Under the pieces are notes generated by a model. That model was given only the letters and a program-made list of their open reading frames with translations, did no database searches and was not told the origin of the DNA. Positions 1 through 9,884 of a DNA stretch of 36,640 nt are shown here, piece after piece. Within the stretch, counting starts at the first letter, position 1. Each line of letters starts with the position of its first letter. The position numbers were made by a program, and so were the translations under genes. Source of the stretch: Bradyrhizobium sp. (GTDB lineage Bacteria > Pseudomonadota > Alphaproteobacteria > Rhizobiales > Xanthobacteraceae); contig NZ_JAUSLT010000083.1 of NCBI RefSeq assembly GCF_030646015.1, positions 1 through 36,640 of the forward strand, read 5' to 3'.

Positions 1-1836
1 ATCGCCCTGCTGAACGCCCTGCGTTTCGGCGACCCCAGCCATCCGAAGACCAAGCGCCTGGTGTCCGGCGTGGTCAGCGGCATCGGCGGCTACGGCAACT
101 GCGTCGGCGTGCCGACGGTCGCGGGCGAAACCAATTTCCACAAGGGATACAACGGCAACATCCTGGTCAATGCCATGTGCGTGGGCGTGGCCAAGGCGGA
201 CGCCCTGTTCTATTCGGCGGCTCCGGCCCCGGGCCTGTCGGTGGTCTATTTCGGCTCGAAGACGGGCCGCGACGGCATCCACGGCGCGACCATGGCCTCG
301 GCCGAGTTCGACGAGGATTCGGACGAGAAGCGGCCCACAGTGCAGGTCGGCGATCCCTTCGCCGAGAAGCTGCTGATCGAGGCGACCCTTGAACTGATGG
401 CCACCGGCGCGGTCGCGGCGATCCAGGACATGGGCGCGGCGGGCCTGACGTCCTCGGCGGTCGAGATGGGCGCCAAAGGCAACCTCGGTGTCGATCTCGA
501 TCTCGATGCAGTGCCGACCCGCGAAACCGGCATGAGCGCCTATGAGATGATGCTGTCGGAAAGCCAGGAGCGCATGCTCATGGTGCTGAAGCCCGAGAAG
601 GAAAAGCAGGCCGAGGCGATCTTCCGGAAATGGGGGCTGGATTTCGCCATCGTCGGGTACACCACGCCGAGCAAGCGTTTTGTGGTGAGGCATGGCGGCG
701 ACGTCATGGTCGACCTGCCGATCAAGGAACTCGGCGACGAGGCGCCGCTGTACGACCGGCCGCATATACCGTCGCCGTCGCTGCCGGTGATTCATGCGCG
801 CGATGTCACGCCGCCGGTCGGCGTCGCGGCGGCATTGGAAAAGCTGATCGCCACGCCCGAGCTGTGCTCGAAGCGCTGGGTCTGGGAGCAATACGATCAT
901 GTCATCCTCGGCAATACCGTGCAGCGCCCCGGCGGCGATGCCGCCGTGGTGCGGGTGCAGGACGGGCCGAAGGGACTGGCGCTGACCGTCGACGTGACGC
1001 CGCGCTATTGCGAGGCCGATCCGTTTGAAGGCGGCAAACAGGCGGTGGCGGAAGCCTGGCGCAACATCACCGCGGTCGGCGGCCGTCCGCTGGCGATCAC
1101 CGACAATCTCAATTTCGGCAATCCGGAGCGGCCCGAGATCATGGGCCAGTTCGTCGGCTGCCTGAAGGGCATTGCCGAAGCCTGCCGCGCGCTCGACTTC
1201 CCGGTCGTGTCCGGCAACGTCTCGCTCTACAACGAAACCAACGGCCGCGGCATCCTGCCGACGCCGTCGATCGGCGGCGTCGGGTTGCTCGACGATTTCA
1301 CCAAATCCGCGACGCTGCCGTTCAAGGCCGAGGGCGAGGCGATCCTGCTGATCGGCGAAACCCATGGCTGGCTCGGGCAATCGGTTTATCTGCGCGACAT
1401 CTGCGGCCGCGAAGAGGGCGCGCCGCCGCCGGTCGACCTGTCAGCCGAAAAGCGCAACGGCAACGTGGTGCGTGGCATGATCCACGCCGGCACCGCGACC
1501 GCGGCGCACGATCTCTCCGACGGCGGGCTGTTGATCGCGCTCGCCGAGATGGCGATTGCCGGCGGCATCGGCGCGCAGCTGCTGGCGGCGCCTGCCGCGA
1601 TCGTGCCGCATGCCTGGTGGTTCGGCGAGGATCAGGCGCGCTACGTCGTGACGGTGCCGGAAGCGCAGGCCGGCCTGGTGCTGGCCAAGATGAAAGGCGC
1701 CGGCGTGCCCTGCGCGCGGATCGGAACCACTGGCGGGGCCGCGATCGCAATCGCAGGCGAGCCGGCGGTGTCGGTGACGGCGCTCAACACCGCGTTCGAG
1801 AGCTGGCTGCCGGCCTACATGAACGCGAAGGTCTAA
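1..1836 (+). CDS. purL: Phosphoribosylformylglycinamidine synthase subunit PurL (5' end outside window)
   Basis: ATP-dependent glutamine amidotransferase-linked synthase of purine biosynthesis, converting FGAR to FGAM with PurQ and PurS in the cytoplasm. The frame is open from base 1, so the N-terminus (roughly 120 residues, judged from the usual ~735-residue length of small-type PurL) lies upstream of the window. Visible hallmarks are [15 protein letters not shown] near the new N-end, the [16 protein letters not shown] segment and [18 protein letters not shown], then a second AIRS-like half with [13 protein letters not shown] and [11 protein letters not shown]. The stop TAA is 4 bases before a palindromic repeat. 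In alphaproteobacteria purL commonly sits close to bolA and grxD, which fits this neighbourhood. Identification is secure; only the start is missing. Confidence 0.97.
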   Translation: MALLNALRFGDPSHPKTKRLVSGVVSGIGGYGNCVGVPTVAGETNFHKGYNGNILVNAMCVGVAKADALFYSAAPAPGLSVVYFGSKTGRDGIHGATMASAEFDEDSDEKRPTVQVGDPFAEKLLIEATLELMATGAVAAIQDMGAAGLTSSAVEMGAKGNLGVDLDLDAVPTRETGMSAYEMMLSESQERMLMVLKPEKEKQAEAIFRKWGLDFAIVGYTTPSKRFVVRHGGDVMVDLPIKELGDEAPLYDRPHIPSPSLPVIHARDVTPPVGVAAALEKLIATPELCSKRWVWEQYDHVILGNTVQRPGGDAAVVRVQDGPKGLALTVDVTPRYCEADPFEGGKQAVAEAWRNITAVGGRPLAITDNLNFGNPERPEIMGQFVGCLKGIAEACRALDFPVVSGNVSLYNETNGRGILPTPSIGGVGLLDDFTKSATLPFKAEGEAILLIGETHGWLGQSVYLRDICGREEGAPPPVDLSAEKRNGNVVRGMIHAGTATAAHDLSDGGLLIALAEMAIAGGIGAQLLAAPAAIVPHAWWFGEDQARYVVTVPEAQAGLVLAKMKGAGVPCARIGTTGGAAIAIAGEPAVSVTALNTAFESWLPAYMNAKV

Positions 1837-1840
1837 CAGC

Positions 1841-1964
1841 GTCATTGCGAGGAGCGGCTTGTCCGCCGAAGCCCGCCTTCGGGCGAAGGCGGATGCGACG
1901 AAGCAATCCATGCGGCAGCCCGTCAAGCTGTTGCATGGATTGCTTCGCAAGCGCTCGCAATGAC
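1841..1964. repeat. Interspersed palindromic repeat, GTCATTGCGAG family, copy 1
   Basis: Outer ends read GTCATTGCGAG and CTCGCAATGAC. Inside is a perfect 14-base inverted repeat, CGAAGCAATCCATG at 1899-1912 against CATGGATTGCTTCG at 1934-1947, with a GCGGCAG-containing loop. A second hairpin, GCCCGCCTTCGGGCGAAGGC, lies on the left arm. The same outer ends, inner stem and loop motif recur at 16189-16295. It sits between the ends of the convergent purL and acyltransferase genes, a typical place for such elements. Confidence 0.85.
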
Positions 1965-1987
1965 GGTGAGAGAGCATCTGTCGCCTC

Positions 1988-3172
1988 TCACAACACCTTC
2001 CCCGCGCCCGGAATCTGCCGCAGCGCGCGCGTCAAAGCCCAGCTGAAGGCGATCGTCAGCAGCAATCCGACCGCGGCCTTGACGATTGCCGGCAGGTCGT
2101 AATCGAACAGCCAGTATTGCAGCCACAGCGCGATCGGGTAGTGCACCAGGAACATGCCGTAGGCGTCCGCCTGCATTGGGTCGAGCATGCTCCAGCCCGA
2201 TCGTTTGAAGCGCAGGAAATACGCCAGGATCGCGAACAGGATGGCCGCGCTGAAGGCGACGAAGAACATGCCGTAGAACAAATGATACCACTGCGGCAGC
2301 ACCGGCGGATTATCCAGTATCATTCGCTTGATGTAGATCATGCCCCACATCCCGCAGTAGGGAATGAGCGTCACCGCGATCCAGCCCCAGCTGCTTTTCG
2401 CCAGCCGCCCCTCGGCGCCGAGCAGGCCGCGATCGACACTCGCCGCGCCAATGCCCGCGCCGATCAGGAAATAGGCGAAATAGTGCAGCAGGCGGCTGAG
2501 CTGCACGTCGAACGGCCCGAATTCGAACCAGCGGCTCGGACCGAAATAAAGCAGCGCGGGAATGTATACGGCGGCGCTGACCGCAAGCAGAAACAGGAAG
2601 AATATGGCAGGCTGGTCGAAGCCGCGCTGCGACATCCGGTTGATCGGATCGACGAGGCGGGACGAGACCCGATACAGCAGGCTCGCGGTGAGATCGAACG
2701 CCAGCAGCACCCAGACGAACCAGATCGGGCCGCTCGGCCACGGGCCTGCGGTGACCGTCTTCCACCAGAAGGCCGAAAAGGCGAGATCGGGCTGCTGCCG
2801 CAGCGCGTGGGCGTAATAGGCGATCGGGATCACCGTGAGCGCGGCGATCGCGAACGGCAGGCCGAGCCGGAGCAGGCGGTCGCGCAGGAAGGTCCCGGGC
2901 GACTTGTGCCCAAGGCCCGGCCAGACGAACAGGCCGGACAGGAAAAAGAACATCGCCATGAAAAAGCTGTCGGTGGCGAGCACGATCATGTCGAAGCCGA
3001 CGAACGACTTGGCGTCGGTGTGACCGAAATAGGTGTAGGGAATGACGGCGTGGTGGATCAGCACCACCAGCGTCAGGAAGGTGCGGGTGCGATCGATCGA
3101 GGCGTTGCGCGTTTTGACCTTGGGCGCGGCGCTGATGTCAGCCGCCGCCGCCGTTTGGGACATCGATGACAT
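1988..3172 (-). CDS. Acyltransferase family 3 integral membrane protein
   Basis: Predicted polytopic inner-membrane acyltransferase of 394 residues, of the family that O-acylates surface sugars or succinylates glucans (OafA/OpgC-like). Near the N-terminus RTRTFLTLVVLIHH holds the Arg and His of the family's R-x10-H motif, and about ten hydrophobic segments follow to the end. The start at 3172 (MSSMSQ) is chosen because GGGAGG lies 6 bases upstream; an in-frame start at 3232 would add 20 residues without a clear binding site. It is convergent with purL and separated from it by a palindromic repeat. The substrate cannot be read from the sequence. Confidence 0.85.
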   Translation of the reverse strand: MSSMSQTAAAADISAAPKVKTRNASIDRTRTFLTLVVLIHHAVIPYTYFGHTDAKSFVGFDMIVLATDSFFMAMFFFLSGLFVWPGLGHKSPGTFLRDRLLRLGLPFAIAALTVIPIAYYAHALRQQPDLAFSAFWWKTVTAGPWPSGPIWFVWVLLAFDLTASLLYRVSSRLVDPINRMSQRGFDQPAIFFLFLLAVSAAVYIPALLYFGPSRWFEFGPFDVQLSRLLHYFAYFLIGAGIGAASVDRGLLGAEGRLAKSSWGWIAVTLIPYCGMWGMIYIKRMILDNPPVLPQWYHLFYGMFFVAFSAAILFAILAYFLRFKRSGWSMLDPMQADAYGMFLVHYPIALWLQYWLFDYDLPAIVKAAVGLLLTIAFSWALTRALRQIPGAGKVL

Positions 3173-3277
3173 GCGCGCCTCCCCAGCCAAGGTTATGGGC
3201 GGGATGTTGCAACCGGGAACCGGATTGAGCAAGGTCCAACCACAGCCGGAGCAGGCCGCTCGCAGGCTCGCATTGGG

Positions 3278-3637
3278 TCAGCCCACCTCCTCGATCGTGA
3301 CCTTGTCCGGATAGAACGCCAGAAGGCCTGATATTTCCGCCATCGCCGGGAACGGCGCCTCATAGCTCCAGATCGCATTTTCCAGCGTCTTGCCGACGGC
3401 GTTGATGCTGAAATAATTCGCATCGCCCTTGTAGGGGCAGTGCGTCACCCGGTCGGAGCGCGCCAACAGCGCCATATTGGCGTCGCCGCGCGGCACATAT
3501 TGCACGACGGGGTAGCTCGCTTCCTTCAGGGTCAGGGCATGGGTGGTGTCGGCGATTACCACACCGCCGGCGGAGACGCGGACCCGCTTCGGGTTCGCCG
3601 TGATGGTGATGGGGTGGTCGGGGCCGGGGAGTTTCAT
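3278..3637 (-). CDS. DUF427 domain protein
   Basis: A small soluble protein of 119 residues. DUF427 proteins share a compact beta-rich fold with no settled biochemical role. The hallmark stretch is YVPRGDANMALL, followed by THCPYKGDANYFSI and ENAIWSYEAP. The start MKLPGPDHPITI at 3637 matches where family members usually begin; the frame stays open to a GTG at 3682 with no convincing binding site there either, so the start is uncertain. It is divergent from bolA, with about 180 bases between. No signal peptide or membrane segment is seen. Confidence 0.85.
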   Translation of the reverse strand: MKLPGPDHPITITANPKRVRVSAGGVVIADTTHALTLKEASYPVVQYVPRGDANMALLARSDRVTHCPYKGDANYFSINAVGKTLENAIWSYEAPFPAMAEISGLLAFYPDKVTIEEVG

Positions 3638-3819
3638 GAGGGGTACAGCCTGTTTGGTCAGCCCGTTGTGATCGTGGGCCACGATGTCAGGGGATTTGCA
3701 GGGAATGGAGCTGGAATATAGTGCGAGGGAGCGTGACGTAGAAGGGTGGCCGGGCTAAGTTCTGCCGCGCCGCAGCGAAGCTGGCTGCGATTCGAAACGC
3801 CCGATTGGAGACCTGCTGG

Positions 3820-4074
3820 ATGCCGATGGACGCCCACGATATCGAATCGATGATCAAGGCAGCGATCCCCGACGCCGAGGTGACGATCCGCGATCTGGCC
3901 GGCGATGGCGACCATTATGCCGCGACCGTGATCTCGGAGTCGTTCCGTGGCAAATCCCGGGTCCAGCAACACCAGATCGTCTATCAGTCGCTGAAGGGCC
4001 AGATGGGCGGGGTACTGCACGCGCTGGCGCTGCAAACCGGGGTACCTGGCGGACCCGGGGTACCGGAGGGCTAG
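3820..4074 (+). CDS. bolA: BolA family protein
   Basis: Small protein of 84 residues. BolA-family proteins pair with monothiol CGFS glutaredoxins to bind [2Fe-2S] clusters and take part in iron-sulfur trafficking or regulation. The sequence shows the class II KH-like fold pattern: MDAHDIESMIKAAIPDAEVT, then DGDHYAATVISESFRGKSRVQQHQIVY and a C-terminal helix. The start at 3820 is preceded by GGAG at 3807-3810; a second ATG at 3826 is possible. The last residues, GVPGGPGVPEG, are a Gly/Pro tail coded by a repeated GGGGTACC. Its usual partner grxD lies 8.5 kb downstream rather than adjacent. It is followed 16 bases later by the ltrA-like gene. Confidence 0.9.
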   Translation: MPMDAHDIESMIKAAIPDAEVTIRDLAGDGDHYAATVISESFRGKSRVQQHQIVYQSLKGQMGGVLHALALQTGVPGGPGVPEG

Positions 4075-4090
4075 CTGCGGAGCAGGAGCG

Positions 4091-5308
4091 ATGGCGACGG
4101 ACCAGCATGGCGGCGCGCTGTACCGGGTGAACGCGCCGCACCAGCACAGCCGCGTCACCTATGCCGAGCTGTTTTTCGACCTGGTGTTCGTTTTCGCCGT
4201 CACGCAGATCTCGCACACGCTGCTCGCGCACTTCACCCCGCTTGGCGTGTTGCAGACCACCCTGCTGTTCCTGGCGGTGTGGTGGGTGTGGGTCTACACC
4301 TCCTGGGTCACCAACTGGCTCAATCCGGAAATGACGCCGGTCCGGATCCTGCTGTTCGCGCTGATGCTCGGCGGGCTGGTGGTCTCCACCTCGATCCCGC
4401 AGGCCTTTGAATCGCGCGGACTGTGGTTTGCGCTCGCCTACGCGTCGATGCAGGTCGGCAGGACCGTCTTCCTGTGGGTGTCAACGCCGCCCTCGCGGCC
4501 GGCAGCGCGCATGAACGCGATTCGCATCACGGCATGGCTGTCGCTGTCGGCGGTGTTCTGGATCGCCGGTGGCTTCGCGGAAGGACAGTCGCGGCTGCTG
4601 CTGTGGGCGGTGGCGCTCGGTATCGAATACTGCTCGGCGGCGGCGCGGTTCTGGATCCCGAAATACGGCGCGTCGCAGGTCGCCGACTGGGTGGTAGAGG
4701 GCGGCCACATGGCGGAACGCTTCGCGCTGTTCGTCATCATCGCGCTCGGCGAATCCATCGTCGTGACCGGCGCGACCTTTGCCGAACTGACCTGGACCGT
4801 CGAGACGGTCAGCGCCTTCGCATCGAGCTTCGTCGGCGCGCTGGCGATGTGGTGGATCTATTTCCACAAGGGCGCGGAAGCCGGCTCCGAACAGATTTCA
4901 AGATCCAGCGAGCCGGGGCGGCTGGCGCGGATCGCCTATACCTACCTGCATATGCCGATCGTGGCCGGCATCATCGTTGCGGCGGTCGCCGACGAACTCG
5001 TGCTCAAGCATCCCGGCGGCCATTCCGACCTCAAGACGGTTCTGAGCGCGATCGGCGGGCCGCTGTTGTTCCTGCTCGGAACCATCCTGTTCAAGCACAT
5101 CATTCGCGGATTTCTTCAGCTGTCACATGGCGCCGGTATCATCGCGCTCGGCATCCTGGCCTGGTTCGCGGGCGGGATGTCGCCGCTGCTGCTCTCGATC
5201 CTCACCACCGCCATCATGGTCATCGTCGCGGTGTGGGAATCGATCTCGCTGAAATCGGGTGCCGCCGGACCCCGGCCGGAGCCCCGTTCCGGGGCCACCG
5301 GCGCGTAA
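4091..5308 (+). CDS. Low temperature requirement protein A (LtrA) family membrane protein
   Basis: A 405-residue integral membrane protein of the LtrA family, named from a Listeria locus needed for growth in the cold; its molecular function is not known. The family opening RVTYAELFFDLVFVFAVTQISH is present (residues about 20-41), followed by roughly a dozen hydrophobic helices and the conserved region HMAERFALFVIIALGESIV in the middle. The ATG at 4091 has GCAGGAGCG just upstream. The C-terminus is a charged Gly/Arg/Pro tail. It lies 16 bases after bolA, so the two could be cotranscribed, although no functional link is evident. Confidence 0.88.
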   Translation: MATDQHGGALYRVNAPHQHSRVTYAELFFDLVFVFAVTQISHTLLAHFTPLGVLQTTLLFLAVWWVWVYTSWVTNWLNPEMTPVRILLFALMLGGLVVSTSIPQAFESRGLWFALAYASMQVGRTVFLWVSTPPSRPAARMNAIRITAWLSLSAVFWIAGGFAEGQSRLLLWAVALGIEYCSAAARFWIPKYGASQVADWVVEGGHMAERFALFVIIALGESIVVTGATFAELTWTVETVSAFASSFVGALAMWWIYFHKGAEAGSEQISRSSEPGRLARIAYTYLHMPIVAGIIVAAVADELVLKHPGGHSDLKTVLSAIGGPLLFLLGTILFKHIIRGFLQLSHGAGIIALGILAWFAGGMSPLLLSILTTAIMVIVAVWESISLKSGAAGPRPEPRSGATGA

Positions 5309-5504
5309 TATCAGGACTTGATATCAGGGCTTGCCGGGGCCGCGGTGGACCGAAGCGGGAGGGGCCAGAAGCTCTTGAAAACCGGCTGGTATTGGCTCTC
5401 GATCTGGCCTAGTGCTACAAAGTGTCGCGCCCCGACCGGGGCCGGGATGCGCGCCATGGGCGTCGGCATCACGCCCACACCTGAACATGGGAAGTTATCG
5501 GTTT

Positions 5505-6701
5505 ATGGCGATGTCGCTCGCTGCCACCTGTTTGCATCGTCCGGTTGCGGTGCGGTTCGCCATGTCGATGGCCCTGGCGCTGACAGCATCGTTCGCGGCG
5601 GCCGAAGGCACCATGAAGGGTCCCGATTTTGTCCGTGTCGTCGCCGATCAGATGCACCAGCTCGAGGTGGTCAAGGTCGTGCCCTATGCCTTCCTCGACC
5701 AGCGCTCGGCGATCGGCCAGATCGCGTTCAACGAGGATGCCAGTACCGTCGTGATGACGCCGTTCTCCGGCCGGGTCACCCGTCTGATTGCCAAGGTCGG
5801 CGATCAGGTCAGCCGCGGCGATCCGCTGCTGGAAATCGACAGCCCGGAGCAGGTGCCGCCGCAGAACGATTTCATCGCCGCGCAGACCGCCAGAAACAAG
5901 GCGCGCTCCCAGCTCAACCTGGCTCAGATCGTCGAGAAGCGCGCCCGCGATCTCTATGAGGGCAAGGCCGCCCCGTTCAAGGAACTGCAGCAGGCCGAGG
6001 CGCAGCTGGCCGCCGCCGAAAGCGACATGCGATCGACCGACACCGCGCTCGAAGCCGTTCGTATCCGCCTGCGCATCCTCGGCCGTACCGATGCGGAAGT
6101 CCTGGAACTGGAACAGAACGGCACGATCAGCCGGGTCACCCGGATCACCGCGCCGATCGACGGCACCGTGATTTCGCGCAAGGTCGGCCCGGGACAATAC
6201 GTCAAGGCTGACTCCGGCGAGGCGCTGTATGTGATCGCCGACCTGTCGACGATGTGGCTGAAGGCCCAGATCTTCGAGCAGGACATCGCGTTCGTGCGGG
6301 TCGGCCAGGAGATCGAGGCCAGGATTGCGGCCGCGCCCAACCGGACCTTCAAGGCGCGTATCGCCAACATCAGCTCGGCTTCGGACCTGACCACGCGCCG
6401 GGTCGTGGTGCGATCAGAGATCGGCAATCCGGGCGGCGTGCTGAAATCCGAGATGTTCGCGAGCTTCAAGATCGGGACCGCGGAGCCTGTAACAACACCG
6501 GCGGTGCCGACCGACGCGGTAATCCGCGAAGGCGACGTCGCCACCGTGTGGGTGGAGCCCGAGCCGATGCTGTTCAAGCGCCGCGTGGTCGAGATCGGGA
6601 TGCAGCAGAACGGCCTGACGCAGATTCGCGGCGGCCTTGCCGTCGGCGAACTGGTGGTCGGGCGCGGCGCAATCTTCGTCGATAACGAGTGGCGTCAATG
6701 A
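5505..6701 (+). CDS. RND efflux periplasmic adaptor (HlyD/CzcB-type membrane fusion protein)
   Basis: Periplasmic adaptor of an RND pump, about 398 residues. A hydrophobic N-terminal segment ending SMALALTASFAAAEG is a likely signal peptide. A barrel-sandwich half follows, with MTPFSGRVTRLIAKVGDQVS and ITAPIDGTVISRKVGPGQYV bracketing an alpha-helical hairpin rich in Ala/Gln/Glu; the beta-barrel region then ends with the family-like GELVVGRGAIFVDNEWR. The start at 5505 (MAMSLAATC) has GGAAG ten bases upstream; an ATG at 5487 or GTG at 5412 would only extend the N-end. It is followed after 21 bases by the pump gene, so the pair is an operon. The substrate is inferred from the pump only. Confidence 0.88.
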   Translation: MAMSLAATCLHRPVAVRFAMSMALALTASFAAAEGTMKGPDFVRVVADQMHQLEVVKVVPYAFLDQRSAIGQIAFNEDASTVVMTPFSGRVTRLIAKVGDQVSRGDPLLEIDSPEQVPPQNDFIAAQTARNKARSQLNLAQIVEKRARDLYEGKAAPFKELQQAEAQLAAAESDMRSTDTALEAVRIRLRILGRTDAEVLELEQNGTISRVTRITAPIDGTVISRKVGPGQYVKADSGEALYVIADLSTMWLKAQIFEQDIAFVRVGQEIEARIAAAPNRTFKARIANISSASDLTTRRVVVRSEIGNPGGVLKSEMFASFKIGTAEPVTTPAVPTDAVIREGDVATVWVEPEPMLFKRRVVEIGMQQNGLTQIRGGLAVGELVVGRGAIFVDNEWRQ

Positions 6702-6722
6702 GCAGGTTGGCCGGAGCCGCTC

Positions 6723-9700
6723 ATGCTGCGTAGTCTGATCGCGTTTTGCCTGTCCCGGCGGCTGCTGGTGATGGTCGCGTTCGCGGCCTTTCTCGGCCTC
6801 GGATATGTTGCCTTCCTGACGCTGAACATCGAGGCCTATCCGGATCCTGCGCCGCCGATCATCGAGATCATCGCCCAGCAGGCGGGCCAGTCGCCGGAGG
6901 AAGTCGAGCGCTACATCACGATTCCGATCGAGGTCGCGGTCGCCTCTACGCCGGGCCTGAAGTTCATTCGGTCCAACACCGTCTACGGACTCGGTTTCGT
7001 CCGCCTGCAGTTCGAATACGGCCGCGACTATAATTTCGTGCGCCAGCAGACCCTCAACCGGCTGAAGGATGCGGTGCTGCCGGCCGGCGTGCTGCCGGTG
7101 ATCTCTCCCGCCGGCGGCATCAGCGAAATCTTCCGCTACGAGCTGGTGGGGCCGCCGGGCATGGACGTCATGCGGCTCAAATCGCTGCAGGACTGGGTGG
7201 TCGAACGCAAGCTGCGCATCGTGCCCGGTGTCGCCGACGTCGCGGTGCTCGGTGGCAAAACCAAGGAATTCCAGGCCGAGATCAATCTCGACCGCATGAT
7301 GGCCTACGGGCTGACGCTGCCGCAGATCATGACCGCGATTTCGGCCAGCAACTCCAACGTCGGCGGCCGCACCATCTCGATCGGCGAACAGTCGGTCAAT
7401 GTCCGCAGCATCGGCGTCATCACCTCGATGGACGATATCGGCAACATCGTGCTGACCCAGCAGGGCGGCGTGCCGGTGCTGGTGTCCGACGTCGCGAAGG
7501 TGCAGATCGGCTTCGCGCCGCGGCTCGGCCTCGCCGGCCGCGACGACAAGACCGACGTCGTCACCGGCATCGTGCTGATGCAGAAGCTCGAACGCACCAT
7601 GGACGTGGTCAAGCGCGTGCGTACGGCGGTCGAGAAGATCAATACCGACGGTTCGCTGCCGGCAGGGGTCAAGATCGTGCCGTTCTACGATCGCGGCGAC
7701 CTCGTCGCGATCACGGTGCAGACGGTGCTGCACAATCTGTTGTTCGGCGTCGCCCTGATCTTCCTGATCCAGTGGGTGTTTCTCGGCAATCTGCGTTGCG
7801 CGATCATCGTCGCGGCGACGATTCCGGTCGCTCTGTTTCTGGCCGTGATGATCACGGTGATGCGGGGCGAGTCCGCCAATTTGCTGTCGGTCGGCGCCAT
7901 CGATCTCGGCATCATCGTCGACGGCACCGTGATCATGGTGGAAAACATCTTCCGTCAGCTCGCCCATCATTCGGCACGGGTGCAGGGGGATCGTCCGGCA
8001 ACGCTCAGCGACAAGCTCAGCTGGATCCTGACCGGCGCCGTCGAGGTCGACAAGGCGATCCTGTTTTCGGTGATCATCACCATCGCGGCCTTCCTGCCGC
8101 TGTTCACGATGCAGGGCGTCGAGGGCCAGATCTTCGGGCCGATGGCGCGGACCTATGCCTATGCGCTGATCGGCGCGGTCATCGCCACCTTCACCGTGAC
8201 GCCGGTGCTGGCGTCGATCCTGCTGCCGGCGCACGTCCAGGAAGTCGAAACCTTCCTGGTCCGGCATATTCGTACGGCGTACCAGGCGGTTCTGGTGCCC
8301 GCGGTCCGCCACTATCGTCGCGCGGCGGCGATTGCCGCGGTGTTTCTGGTGTTGTGCCTCAGTCTCGGGTTGCGGCTTGGCACCGAATTCCTGCCGAAGC
8401 TGGAAGAAGGCAATATGTGGATCAGGGCGGTGATGCCGCCGACCATCACGCTGGAAGCCGGGATGGATACGGTGGCGAGGGTCCGCGCCATCATTTCGAG
8501 CTTTCCGCCAGTCCAGACGGTGTTTTCCGAGCAGGGGCGCGGCGATGAAGGCACCGATCCCGACGGCTCGTTCCTCGCCGAATTCTTTGTTCCGCTCAAG
8601 CCGACCGACAAGTGGCCCGCCGGATTGACCAAGGAGCAGATGGTCAAGCAGCTGAGCGAGCGGCTCAACCGCGAATTCGTCGGCATCGACTTCAATTTCT
8701 CGCAATATATCCAGGACAATATCGAGGAAGCCGTTTCCGGCGTGAAAGGCGAGAACTCGATCAAGATCTTCGGCAAGGACCTCAACGAGCTGGAGCGGCT
8801 GTCCAAATCGGTCAAGACCGAACTCTCGGGTGTTCGCGGTGTCGCCGATCCCGCCAGCTTCAATCTGCTCGGCCAGCCCAATCTGATCGTCCGGATCGAC
8901 CGCGCCAAGGCCGCGCGCTACGGCTTCTCCGTCAGCGATATCAATTCCGTGGTCCAGGCCGCGATCGGCGGCCAGGAAGTGTCGAAGGTCTATGAAGGCG
9001 AGATGATCTTCGCGCTGACGGTGCGTCTGGCGCCGGAATTCCGCCGGGATGTCGAGGCCATCAAAGGCATCCCGGTGGCGTTGCCGAATTCGGATTCGAA
9101 GACGCCGACCGCCTATATCCGGCTGGGCGACCTCGGCGAGATCAAGCTCGTCAGCGGCGCCGCCTATATCTACCGCGAGAACAGCCAGCGCTTCATTCCG
9201 CTGAAATACAGCGTCCGCGACCGCGACCTCGGTTCGACCGTGGTCGATGCGCAGGAGCGGGTCGCCAGGAACGTCCCGGTTCCGCAGGGCTATTCGATGG
9301 AATGGTCGGGCGAATACGGCGCGCTGCAGGACGCCAAGAAGCGGCTCGCGCTGATCGTGCCGCTGAGCCTGCTCTTGATCCTGATGCTGCTGTACAGCCT
9401 GTTCAACTCGATACGCGACAGCCTGCTGGCGTTGTCGGGCATTCCGTTCGCGGTGGCCGGCGGCATTTTGGGACTTTACATCGGCGGCCTGAATTTCAGC
9501 GTATCGGCCGCGGTCGGCTTCATCTCGCTGTTCGGCGTCTCCGCCATGGATGGCATTTTGCTGATGTCCTATATCCGGCGCGACATCGACGAAGGCATGG
9601 GGACGGAAGAGGCGATCATCCGCGCCTCCGAAACCCGGATGCGGCAGATCTTCATGACCGGCCTGTCGGCATGCATCGGCCTCGTCCCGGCGGCGATCTC

Positions 9701-9863
9701 GACCGGGATCGGCTCACAGGTGCAGCAGCCGCTGGCCTGCGTCATCGTCGGCGGCATGCTGCTGTCGCCGATCTGCAGCCTGCTGGTGATCCCGGTGTTT
9801 GCCAGATTGTGGATGCCGACCATCCAGGACACCGCCATGGACCGCGAGGCAACGGAGCACTAA
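6723..9863 (+). CDS. Heavy-metal-type RND efflux transporter (CzcA family)
   Basis: Inner-membrane proton-driven RND pump of 1046 residues, the normal length. It has the two-fold RND layout: TM1 at residues ~10-30, a large periplasmic loop, TM2-6, TM7, a second loop and TM8-12. The TM4 segment AIDLGIIVDGTVIMVEN carries D394, D400 and E407, the acidic pattern of the heavy-metal (HME) subclass, where D-F-G is more usual than this D-L-G. The conserved GTEFLPKLEEGNMWIRAVMPP also marks the CzcA/CusA branch. It follows its adaptor directly. No outer-membrane CzcC/TolC-type gene or metal-responsive regulator is adjacent, so the outer channel must be encoded elsewhere. The exact ion cannot be decided. 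Confidence 0.93.
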   Translation: MLRSLIAFCLSRRLLVMVAFAAFLGLGYVAFLTLNIEAYPDPAPPIIEIIAQQAGQSPEEVERYITIPIEVAVASTPGLKFIRSNTVYGLGFVRLQFEYGRDYNFVRQQTLNRLKDAVLPAGVLPVISPAGGISEIFRYELVGPPGMDVMRLKSLQDWVVERKLRIVPGVADVAVLGGKTKEFQAEINLDRMMAYGLTLPQIMTAISASNSNVGGRTISIGEQSVNVRSIGVITSMDDIGNIVLTQQGGVPVLVSDVAKVQIGFAPRLGLAGRDDKTDVVTGIVLMQKLERTMDVVKRVRTAVEKINTDGSLPAGVKIVPFYDRGDLVAITVQTVLHNLLFGVALIFLIQWVFLGNLRCAIIVAATIPVALFLAVMITVMRGESANLLSVGAIDLGIIVDGTVIMVENIFRQLAHHSARVQGDRPATLSDKLSWILTGAVEVDKAILFSVIITIAAFLPLFTMQGVEGQIFGPMARTYAYALIGAVIATFTVTPVLASILLPAHVQEVETFLVRHIRTAYQAVLVPAVRHYRRAAAIAAVFLVLCLSLGLRLGTEFLPKLEEGNMWIRAVMPPTITLEAGMDTVARVRAIISSFPPVQTVFSEQGRGDEGTDPDGSFLAEFFVPLKPTDKWPAGLTKEQMVKQLSERLNREFVGIDFNFSQYIQDNIEEAVSGVKGENSIKIFGKDLNELERLSKSVKTELSGVRGVADPASFNLLGQPNLIVRIDRAKAARYGFSVSDINSVVQAAIGGQEVSKVYEGEMIFALTVRLAPEFRRDVEAIKGIPVALPNSDSKTPTAYIRLGDLGEIKLVSGAAYIYRENSQRFIPLKYSVRDRDLGSTVVDAQERVARNVPVPQGYSMEWSGEYGALQDAKKRLALIVPLSLLLILMLLYSLFNSIRDSLLALSGIPFAVAGGILGLYIGGLNFSVSAAVGFISLFGVSAMDGILLMSYIRRDIDEGMGTEEAIIRASETRMRQIFMTGLSACIGLVPAAISTGIGSQVQQPLACVIVGGMLLSPICSLLVIPVFARLWMPTIQDTAMDREATEH

Positions 9864-9884
9864 TTGGCTGCAGGGGCTTCTTCC

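Noticed and set aside
1441..1977. Frames running from the end of purL into the palindromic repeat
   Set aside because: They depend on chance openness of the repeat; no start signal or family match was found.
2117..3169. A 350-codon plus-strand frame opposite the acyltransferase gene
   Set aside because: Arg/Gln/Glu-rich shadow of a membrane protein gene; no ribosome binding site or domain.
6414..8705. A 763-codon open frame on the minus strand, opposite the RND adaptor and pump genes
   Set aside because: It is antisense to two secure genes; the product is Asp/Arg/His-rich with no domain, as expected from the opposite strand of GC-rich codons.
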